A program made the translations under genes and the position numbers. 9,805 nucleotides of DNA, taken from NCBI GenBank assembly GCA_002329645.1, contig DCTS01000002.1, positions 51,082-60,886 of the forward strand. The letters run 5' to 3'. This DNA comes from Lachnoclostridium sp. UBA1434 (GTDB lineage Bacteria > Bacillota > Clostridia > Lachnospirales > Lachnospiraceae). A model generated the notes under the pieces. That model made no database searches and was not told where the DNA came from. It saw only the letters and a program-made list of their open reading frames with translations. Positions within the stretch are counted from its first letter, which is position 1. Each line of letters begins with the position of its first letter. Below, in pieces: positions 5,115 to 9,805 of this stretch.

Positions 5115-6479
5115 CTACAGCTTCACAGGCCCGTCCCCTATGTCCACTACATAGAAGTCGGCATTATACCCGATTTTTTCTTTGTAGGTTTTGCCTACTT
5201 CTTTAATAAAGCTTTCAATATGTGTTTCCTCAACTATATTCACCGTACACCCTCCGAAGCCGGCTCCCGTCATTCTTGCGCCTGTTACGCCCTCCTGTTT
5301 TAAGGCAGACTCGACAAGGGTGTCAAGCTCAATCCCAGTCACCTCGTAATCATCTCTAAGGGATTCGTGGGATTCAACCATTAGCCTTCCGAAAGCGGTG
5401 ATGTCTCCGTTGTTTAAGGCTTTGACGGCCCTTACGGTCCTGCCGTTTTCATATACGGCATGCTTTGCTCTGCGTATCAATGTCTCGTCTCCTATAACAT
5501 GCTTATACTGCTCGAATTCCTCCTCCGAAAGCTCTCCAAGGGAGTTGACAGGCTTTACATTCTGAAGCCTTCTTAAGGCTTCCTCGCACTCACTTCTGCG
5601 TTCGTTGTATTTGGAGTCGCCAAGACCCCGCTTCTTGTTGCTGCAGGCTATGACAAGCCTAGAACCGGCAAGCCTTACGGGAGCGTATTCATAAGACAGG
5701 TTCGAGGTGTTCAGGAATATGGCATGGTCCTTCTTACCCATGGCTATTGCAAACTGATCCATGATTCCGCAGTTAACCCCGATGAACTTATTCTCAGCAT
5801 ACTGGCAGAGCAGGGATATATCCTTCAGGCTTATATCCGGATAATACATATCCTTTATTATATAGGCTGTTAAGACCTCGATGCTTGCAGACGATGACAG
5901 GCCTGAGCTGTTGGGGATGTTGCCCCAGTATACGATATCCATACCGTATTTCGGCATAAAACAGGAAGTATTATAATTATGTACTTTATCACCGGAACCT
6001 TTATCACCGGAGCCTTTATCACTGAAGTCATTATCACCGAAGCCATTATCACCAGAGCCTTTATCGCAAGTGCCTTTATCGCAAGAGCCTTTATCGCAAG
6101 AGCCTTTATCACCGGAGCCGCCCTCTCCCTTATAGTCGGTATCCGGAGCCGAATCCGAGGCAGAATGATGGGCAAACGCCCAAAGCACTCCCTTGGGATA
6201 ATTTGCCCAATCATCCTCTCTATGATAAATCAATTCATCCAGGGATGAAATGATTACTCCCTTTTCCTTAAAATTCAACGAATAAAAGCGCAGGCTGCGA
6301 TCCTGCCGCATCCTGACAGCCGCATATGTTCCTATAGTTAATGCACAGGGAAATACATGTCCTCCGTTATAATCAGTGTGCTCTCCGATAAGATTCACCC
6401 TGCCGGGAGCAAAATAAACCTCAACGTCTTTTATATCTTCGAATATCTCTTTGAAATAAGCAAGCATGGTATCCTTCAT
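5115..6479 (-). CDS. galK: Galactokinase with a tandem-repeat insertion
   Basis: GHMP-family kinase that phosphorylates alpha-D-galactose at C1 in the Leloir pathway, in the cytosol. All three signatures are intact: galactose-binding APGRVNLIGEHTDYNGG (24-40), ATP-binding GNIPNSSGLSSSAS (186-199) and MTGAGFGGCTV (403-413), plus the catalytic Asp241 in GIMDQF. The protein is 454 aa against roughly 380-400 for the family. The excess is an insertion of about 65-70 residues between the helix ending LWAFAHH (about 105) and GMDIVYWGNIP (about 179), containing nine Gly-Ser-x-Asp-Lys units at 121-165. Outside it the sequence looks fully functional. The ATG is preceded by AAAGGA at an unusually long 13 nt; initiation at Met5, with AAGGA 4 nt upstream, is an alternative. 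No galT, galE or gal regulator is adjacent. Confidence 0.95.
   Translation of the reverse strand: MKDTMLAYFKEIFEDIKDVEVYFAPGRVNLIGEHTDYNGGHVFPCALTIGTYAAVRMRQDRSLRFYSLNFKEKGVIISSLDELIYHREDDWANYPKGVLWAFAHHSASDSAPDTDYKGEGGSGDKGSCDKGSCDKGTCDKGSGDNGFGDNDFSDKGSGDKGSGDKVHNYNTSCFMPKYGMDIVYWGNIPNSSGLSSSASIEVLTAYIIKDMYYPDISLKDISLLCQYAENKFIGVNCGIMDQFAIAMGKKDHAIFLNTSNLSYEYAPVRLAGSRLVIACSNKKRGLGDSKYNERRSECEEALRRLQNVKPVNSLGELSEEEFEQYKHVIGDETLIRRAKHAVYENGRTVRAVKALNNGDITAFGRLMVESHESLRDDYEVTGIELDTLVESALKQEGVTGARMTGAGFGGCTVNIVEETHIESFIKEVGKTYKEKIGYNADFYVVDIGDGPVKL
5985..6119 (-). repeat. 15-bp minisatellite, nine in-frame copies inside galK
   Basis: Nine contiguous 15-bp units run from 5985 to 6119. The coding-strand unit is GGCTCCGGTGATAAA or the variant GGCTCTTGCGATAAA. 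Two units (6000-6014 and 6105-6119) are identical, and so are 6075-6089 and 6090-6104; others differ at one to a few bases. In protein order the units read GSGDK, GSCDK, GSCDK, GTCDK, GSGDN, GFGDN, DFSDK, GSGDK, GSGDK. Because the period is a multiple of three, gain or loss of units keeps the frame. The opposite strand is also open through the array, a by-product of a stop-free unit. Confidence 0.97.
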
Positions 6480-6517
6480 GTTTTATCTCACGTCCTTTAT
6501 TTTATTTTTTGACGCAT

Positions 6518-6570
6518 ATAATAACAGGCACATTGCCTATATTATCAGCTTCTTCATTGTCTTTTAGCAA
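6518..6570 (-). promoter_or_regulatory. Candidate galK promoter and overlapping leader hairpin
   Basis: On the - strand TTGCTA (6570-6565) and GATAAT (6546-6541) are 18 bp apart, a moderate sigma-A match. Directly downstream, overlapping the -10 and expected start site, an imperfect hairpin spans 6518-6545 with core AGGCA/TGCCT and flanking ATAATA/TATTAT pairing. It could be an operator for a gal repressor or a leader structure. It lacks a T run, so it is not a terminator for sigG. Confidence 0.35.
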
Positions 6571-6650
6571 CCTTATTTCACTGGCTTTTTCATTGTCTTC
6601 TTAATGACCTTATTTTCTGGCTTTTCATTGGTTTTATCACCAGCTTTTAT
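6553..6650. repeat. Degenerate ~36-bp tandem repeat between sigG and galK
   Basis: On the + strand, two units start with ttcattgtctt at 6553 and 6589 and share ccttattt, ctggctttt; a third, partial unit starts at 6624. The period is 35-36 bp with small indels. At its right edge the nonamer tttatcacc occurs at 6633-6641 and 6646-6654, the same word that opens the 15-bp units inside galK. The array occupies much of the 275-bp gap between the two genes. Confidence 0.55.
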
Positions 6651-6749
6651 CACCATCACTGACTTATTCACTTTCTTCATGCCTTGCTTATTGTATATTA
6701 TCATAAAAACAGTCTGAGCAGAAGTATAATTTTGTCCAATTACCGGCAA
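6573..6749 (-). CDS. Possible Lys-rich small ORF between sigG and galK
   Basis: A 58-codon frame starts at TTG 6749 and contains internal ATGs at 6704 (43 codons) and 6680 (35 codons). It ends at TAA 6573-6575. The last 43 residues are very basic and low in complexity (Lys/Asn/Val/Met), with an internal 12-residue echo (NEKPENKVIKK, then MKKPVK) that mirrors the DNA repeat beneath. It contains AGDK, encoded in the same frame as the SGDK units of galK. No convincing ribosome binding site precedes any of the starts, so it may simply be an open frame created by the repeat, or a decayed gene. No function is proposed. Confidence 0.2.
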   Translation of the reverse strand: MPVIGQNYTSAQTVFMIIYNKQGMKKVNKSVMVIKAGDKTNEKPENKVIKKTMKKPVK

Positions 6750-6754
6750 ATATG

Positions 6755-7531
6755 CTACCCCAGATAGTTTTTCATATTTTTCAGAGCTGATTTCTCCAGC
6801 CTGCTGACCTGGGCCTGGGAAATGTTTATTTCCTTAGCAACCTCCATCTGTGTCTTTCCCTCGAAGAAGCGAAGGCGTATTATATTCTCCTCTCTTGGGG
6901 AGAGCTTTTCCATGGCTTCCTTTAACGATATTTCTTCTATCCAGTTTTCCTCCCTGTTCTTCTTGTCGCTTACCTGATCCATGATATACAGGGCGTCCCC
7001 GCCCTCAACATAGACCGGATCATACAGGGATACGGGGCTTTGTATGGCATCCAGGGCATATACTATTTCTTCCTTGCTTATTCCGATCTCCTCAGCTATT
7101 TCGCTGATTGTAGGCTCCTTCTCGTTCTTTTTTACCAGGGCTTCCTTGGCATAGATTGCCTTGTATGCCGTATCACGAAGGGAGCGGCTGACTCTGATTG
7201 CGTTGTTATCCCTTAGATACCTGCGGATTTCCCCTATTATCATGGGAACGGCGTAGGTGGAGAATTTAACGTTCTGGTTAATGTCAAAATTATCGATTGC
7301 CTTCATAAGCCCTATACAACCTATCTGAAACAAATCATCCACATTCTCGTTGCTGCCGGAGAACCTCTGTATTATTGAAAGCACAAGCCTTAAATTTCCC
7401 TTGATATAAAGCTCCCTTGCTTCCTTGTCACCCTTCAATATTTTTTGAAATAATTCATCCTTTTCACTGTTTTTCAGTAATGGCAGCTTAGATGTATTAA
7501 CACCGCATATCTCAACCTTATAAAGAGCCAT
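6755..7531 (-). CDS. sigG: RNA polymerase sporulation sigma factor SigG
   Basis: Late forespore sigma factor that directs transcription of germination, DNA-protection (SASP) and other forespore genes after engulfment. The N-terminal signature KVEICGVNTSKLPLLKN (5-21) is diagnostic of sigma-G. Region 2 runs from GNLRLVLSIIQRF (45-57) through DDLFQIGCIGLMKAIDNFD and KFSTYAVPMIIGEIRRYLRDNN (89-110), region 3 follows RVSRSLRD, and region 4 ends in the helix-turn-helix TQMEVAKEINISQAQVSRLEK (227-247). At 258 aa it is full length. The ATG follows GGAGG (7539-7543) by 7 nt. It is the last gene of the spoIIGA-sigE-sigG block, 162 bp after sigE, with a candidate sigma-F/G promoter in that gap. No terminator is evident after it. 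Confidence 0.98.
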   Translation of the reverse strand: MALYKVEICGVNTSKLPLLKNSEKDELFQKILKGDKEARELYIKGNLRLVLSIIQRFSGSNENVDDLFQIGCIGLMKAIDNFDINQNVKFSTYAVPMIIGEIRRYLRDNNAIRVSRSLRDTAYKAIYAKEALVKKNEKEPTISEIAEEIGISKEEIVYALDAIQSPVSLYDPVYVEGGDALYIMDQVSDKKNREENWIEEISLKEAMEKLSPREENIIRLRFFEGKTQMEVAKEINISQAQVSRLEKSALKNMKNYLG

Positions 7532-7634
7532 GACGAAACCTCCGAATCATAACAAATTAACACGAAGATCAAAGAAAGCAATTCTGCATAATTGCCTGCA
7601 GGAGCAGCTTCTCCCGGTGATTTGTGCTAACAAT

Positions 7635-7664
7635 TATGATTCACTTTTTGCCATGTCTTTATAC
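7635..7664 (-). promoter_or_regulatory. Candidate sigma-F/sigma-G promoter of sigG
   Basis: On the - strand GTATA (7664-7660) is followed after 15 bp by GTGAATCATA (7644-7635). This approximates the forespore pattern GYATA, 15 bp, GGNNANANTR, with two mismatches in the -10 element. Transcription would start near 7627, giving a leader of about 95 nt. In Bacillus sigG has such a forespore promoter and autoregulates, so the location fits. The match is imperfect. Confidence 0.4.
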
Positions 7665-7693
7665 CGGATTGAATTATGAAATAATTTCCATTA

Positions 7694-8434
7694 TTACTCG
7701 AAACGCACCATTTCTTTTTTAAGTCTTTTAATTATTTTCTTTTCAAGCCTTGATATATATGATTGGGATATGCCCAGAAGATCCGCAACCTCCTTTTGGG
7801 TTCTTTCATTGCCGTCATCGGTGCCCAGGCCGAAACGCAGGTCCACAATTATGCGCTCCCTTTCCGAAAGCTTGGACAGGGCCTTTCTGAGCAGCTTTCT
7901 GTCGACCTCCTCCTCAATATTGCGATATATGACATCCTCCTCGGTTCCGAGAATGTCGGACAACAGCAGCTCATTGCCGTCCCAGTCCACATTGAGGGGT
8001 TCATCTATGGACACCTCCAGCTTGGTCTTATTGTTCCTCCGCAGATACATCAGGATTTCATTTTCGATGCACCTGGAGGCATAGGTAGCCAGCTTGATGT
8101 TCTTATCCGGGTTAAATGTATTGATTGCTTTAATAAGTCCGATTGTCCCTATTGAAATAAGATCCTCAACACCCACTCCGGTATTATCGAATTTTTTTGC
8201 AATATATACCACAAGTCTTAGGTTATGCTCAACCAGAATGGCCTTCATCTCACCATCCCGTTCCGTACCCAACTCATTGATTATCTCCGCCTCCTTTACA
8301 GGATCCAGAGGAGGGGGGAGTACCTCAGCTCCTCCTATGTAATGGATTTCCCCCTTTTGCCCGAATATTATCGTCCTTATGTCAGGGATCATCCTGAACT
8401 GAAACTTATTTCGTATGGATAACTTTAAAAGCAT
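7694..8434 (-). CDS. sigE: RNA polymerase sporulation sigma factor SigE precursor (pro-sigma-E)
   Basis: Early mother-cell sigma factor, made inactive and membrane-associated with an N-terminal pro-sequence that SpoIIGA removes. The pro-region is residues 1 to about 31, basic and hydrophobic (LLKLSIRNKFQFR, then TIIFG), leading into HYIGGAEVLPPP, where the B. subtilis protein is cleaved before the YIGG motif. Region 2 includes NLRLVVYIAKKF (71-82), DLISIGTIGLIKAINTFNP and LATYASRCIENEILMYLRRNN (115-135); region 4 carries the helix-turn-helix QKEVADLLGISQSYISRLEKK. Total 246 aa. ATG 8434 is chosen because GGGAGG (8441-8446) lies 6 nt upstream; the TTG at 8440 touches that site. The gene follows spoIIGA by 59 bp, almost certainly on one transcript. 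Confidence 0.98.
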   Translation of the reverse strand: MLLKLSIRNKFQFRMIPDIRTIIFGQKGEIHYIGGAEVLPPPLDPVKEAEIINELGTERDGEMKAILVEHNLRLVVYIAKKFDNTGVGVEDLISIGTIGLIKAINTFNPDKNIKLATYASRCIENEILMYLRRNNKTKLEVSIDEPLNVDWDGNELLLSDILGTEEDVIYRNIEEEVDRKLLRKALSKLSERERIIVDLRFGLGTDDGNERTQKEVADLLGISQSYISRLEKKIIKRLKKEMVRFE

Positions 8435-8461
8435 AGCCAACCTCCCGTATTAATACCGATG

Positions 8462-8488
8462 CATCTTCGATTCAGTTAACATCTTCGA
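8462..8488 (-). repeat. 9-bp direct repeat in the spoIIGA-sigE gap
   Basis: The word TCGAAGATG (- strand) occurs at 8488-8480 and 8470-8462, a period of 18 bp, within the 59-bp space before the sigE ribosome binding site. It could be a leader element or a chance duplication; no function is assigned. Confidence 0.35.
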
Positions 8489-8493
8489 AGTTT

Positions 8494-9408
8494 TTACAAT
8501 AGTTCCTTATGTAAAATAACATGATAGTCATCCTTGGCAGACAGCCGGTTATCACAGATAGCGGCTGTAACCTTTTCATTGCTGATTGTCTCCTTGCCTG
8601 TATCAATCAATACCTTATCCAGCTTGATACCAAGCAGCATCCCGGTTTTTCCGATGGATCTGTATGGAATAAACCTTAGGTTCAGCATCTGTCCCGTATC
8701 AAGCTCAAATGCCTCACCCTCCTGACCGTGGGAATTAATGTATTGCCTGGCCATTTCAATACATGCCAGATCCTCGGCAGGAATGAGCTCCTCCATCAGG
8801 ACATTTTCCATCACCATTACAGGCTTTTTATAGATCGGATCATACAGACAATTGCCGGTGTCAATTAAACCCCTTGTATCCACGCTTTTATCCTTGTAGA
8901 CCAGCCTGACATCATATAAATCATAGGAATGGCTTTTAATCCATGCTCGAAGCCTCAGCACAATAAGTACCATTAATACTGCAAGTATCATGGCGATGGC
9001 GGGATAATACCAGGGAATGTCACTGAATATGGCTCCCCTTCCTGATTTGGCAAGATATAACCGGAAATCCGTATAATAGTAAATCGAGTTCATAAGACCA
9101 CCTACGAAAAAAGTAATCAGATTCAGTGCGATCCATTGCTTTATGCAATCTGAAGGCTTCATCCTTCCGAATGCAATCACAATCATTAGTACAGATGCGG
9201 CTATGTATATCAGGAGGAACCTTAATGCAAGGTTCATTCCCGGGAATACGGAGGCTATTGCTGCAAATAATGCTCCCGCTCCGGCCGATAAAGCCATTCT
9301 AGCGATGCTGCAGGACTTCTTGTTTACCTTCTTTAATAGGAATACCAGTATGAAGTCAAAGCAGAAATTAATTATGAATACGATATCCGGATAAACCTCA
9401 AGATACAA
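8494..9408 (-). CDS. spoIIGA: Sporulation sigma-E factor processing aspartic protease SpoIIGA
   Basis: Membrane-bound aspartic protease that cleaves pro-sigma-E in the mother cell after it receives a signal (SpoIIR in Bacillus) from the forespore. The N-terminal half has five hydrophobic segments at about 6-24, 36-55, 62-80, 92-110 and 134-152. The cytoplasmic C-terminal half carries the catalytic motif LIDTGNCLYDP with Asp183 and the family motif LRFIPYRSIG (about 244-253). The length, 304 aa, matches the Bacillus protein (about 309). Translation starts at TTG 9408, backed by CGGAGGTG (9413-9420); no better ATG exists nearby and MYLEVYPDIVF is the expected N-terminus. It is the first gene of the spoIIGA-sigE unit, after ftsZ. 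spoIIR is not in this window. Confidence 0.97.
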   Translation of the reverse strand: MYLEVYPDIVFIINFCFDFILVFLLKKVNKKSCSIARMALSAGAGALFAAIASVFPGMNLALRFLLIYIAASVLMIVIAFGRMKPSDCIKQWIALNLITFFVGGLMNSIYYYTDFRLYLAKSGRGAIFSDIPWYYPAIAMILAVLMVLIVLRLRAWIKSHSYDLYDVRLVYKDKSVDTRGLIDTGNCLYDPIYKKPVMVMENVLMEELIPAEDLACIEMARQYINSHGQEGEAFELDTGQMLNLRFIPYRSIGKTGMLLGIKLDKVLIDTGKETISNEKVTAAICDNRLSAKDDYHVILHKELL

Positions 9409-9524
9409 GCTTCACCTCCGACCGTCAGCAGCTCACACCATACAGCACAAATATACCTTTTTATCATTCCGAAGGGTATCACATATCTATGCCGGTGCCT
9501 GTATGTTGTTTAATATTTATACTG

Positions 9525-9557
9525 ATTATAACGCGTCTCACTTCCATATTATGTCAT
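9525..9557 (-). promoter_or_regulatory. Putative spoIIGA promoter with long spacer (Spo0A-dependent type)
   Basis: On the - strand ATGACA (9557-9552), a 5/6 match to TTGACA, and a perfect TATAAT (9530-9525) are separated by 21 bp. Such an overlong spacer makes a poor constitutive promoter. It parallels the B. subtilis spoIIG promoter, where sigma-A elements about 22 bp apart need Spo0A for activity. The leader would be about 110 nt. The elements are visible; Spo0A control is inferred by analogy. Confidence 0.5.
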
Positions 9558-9621
9558 TTCATGGTATGTATTTATTTTATTTCATTTACAGTATTTTACA
9601 GCATGGATTCTTTTTTGCGTT

Positions 9622-9628
9622 TTTGACA
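9622..9628 (-). promoter_or_regulatory. Possible Spo0A box upstream of spoIIGA
   Basis: TGTCAAA followed by AA on the - strand matches the 0A box TGTCGAA at 6 of 7 positions. It lies about 65 bp upstream of the putative -35 element, roughly where the distal 0A site is found in the Bacillus spoIIG promoter. It also directly abuts the ftsZ terminator T run, so part of the match may reflect that. No second, proximal box overlapping the -35 is convincing. Confidence 0.3.
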
Positions 9629-9629
9629 C

Positions 9630-9672
9630 AAAAAATGCTGCCAGGTTATCCTTTATCGGATAATCTGACAGC
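9630..9672 (-). terminator. Intrinsic terminator of ftsZ
   Basis: On the - strand a 15-bp stem (9672-9658 with 9651-9637, one mismatch and one G-T pair) encloses a 6-nt loop and is followed after one base by TTTTTT (9635-9630). It starts 32 bp past the ftsZ stop. It should end the ftsZ transcript and isolate vegetative division-gene transcription from the spoIIGA sporulation promoter downstream. Confidence 0.9.
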
Positions 9673-9703
9673 CTTAATCTCTTATGTATAATGTTTTTTC
9701 TAT

Positions 9704-9805
9704 TTATTTATTATGGCGATTTTTTTGAAGAAATTCCGGAATCTTTATCCCGCCCGGATCCGTATTGGTATTAGCCGGCGCTTTGGCAGGCTGACTTACA
9801 GGCTC
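9704..9805 (-). CDS. ftsZ: Cell division protein FtsZ, C-terminal end (partial)
   Basis: The last 33 codons of a - strand gene whose 5' part lies beyond the window. Residues are a Pro/Ala/Asn/Thr-rich linker followed by IKIPEFLQKNRHNK and a TAA stop at 9704-9706. The IPEFLQKNR peptide matches the FtsZ conserved C-terminal tail (D/K-I-P-x-F-L-x-x-R/K), which binds FtsA, SepF and ZapD-type partners at the membrane. A linker followed by this tail at the very end of a gene just upstream of spoIIGA is the expected ftsZ-spoIIGA-sigE-sigG order. Only the tail is seen, so the tubulin-like GTPase domain cannot be assessed. Confidence 0.88.
   Translation of the reverse strand, partial: EPVSQPAKAPANTNTDPGGIKIPEFLQKNRHNK

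Noticed and set aside
5985..6119. CRISPR array
   Set aside because: Units are 15 bp, contiguous and without spacers, and encode an in-frame pentapeptide; no cas genes are nearby.
5870..6214. Second - strand frame through the galK repeat with IKALA units
   Set aside because: It is another frame of the same stop-free repeat; galK itself has intact motifs on both sides.
5979..6248. Open frame on the + strand opposite galK with repeated FITGA/FIARA units
   Set aside because: It is the antisense shadow of the 15-bp array; the unit lacks stop codons in several frames, and no ribosome binding site or promoter supports it.
6518..6545. Intrinsic terminator for sigG
   Set aside because: The hairpin is followed by AAAAAATAAAA on the - strand, not by a T run; it fits a galK leader or operator better.
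7763..8342. Open frames on the + strand opposite sigE
   Set aside because: They are shadows of the highly conserved sigE coding sequence.
9503..9691. 62-codon + strand frame in the ftsZ-spoIIGA gap
   Set aside because: It runs through the ftsZ terminator and the spoIIGA promoter region and has no ribosome binding site.

Overview
The window looks like chromosomal DNA from an anaerobic, endospore-forming Clostridia species, possibly near Lachnospiraceae; the family assignment is inference. The grounds are a complete spoIIGA-sigE-sigG sporulation block behind the ftsZ 3' end, a YlmC/YmxH-type sporulation-associated protein, an oxygen/NO-detoxifying A-type flavoprotein, strong GGAGG-type ribosome binding sites and AT-rich intergenic DNA.

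Left arm, + strand (1-3406): fprA, a Cys-rich ylmC-like gene, nrdR and a ROK-family fructokinase. A strong stem-loop terminator closes this arm at 3369-3406. fprA and nrdR each have a good sigma-A-type promoter. The fprA promoter also carries two 14-bp direct repeats exactly 22 bp apart and a dyad in its spacer.

Middle, - strand (3432-6749): an unrecognised 201-aa cytosolic protein with a dyad inside its promoter spacer, an orphan 236-aa lipoprotein, and galactokinase. The galactokinase gene is the oddest object here: nine in-frame 15-bp tandem repeats insert a Gly/Ser/Asp/Lys-rich segment just before the ATP-binding motif. The region between galK and sigG holds a second, degenerate tandem repeat and a possible Lys-rich small ORF.

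Right arm, - strand (6755-9805): read in transcription order, the ftsZ C-terminus with its terminator, then spoIIGA (protease that activates pro-sigma-E), sigE (made as a pro-protein) and sigG. The long spacing in the putative spoIIGA promoter resembles the Spo0A-activated spoIIG promoter of Bacillus subtilis. A sigma-F/G-like promoter candidate lies between sigE and sigG.

Together the right arm is the core mother-cell/forespore sigma cascade. The left and middle arms are housekeeping: redox defence, control of ribonucleotide reductase genes, and sugar phosphorylation. From memory, ylmC and nrdR commonly sit just downstream of sigG in clostridia. Here they lie more than 4 kb away and face sigG, with sugar kinases and orphan genes between, so a local rearrangement is likely. 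I see no mobile element, CRISPR array, tRNA or rRNA gene. The best candidate for something undescribed is the repeat-bearing galactokinase with its repeat-rich leader; nothing here amounts to a clear new multi-gene system.
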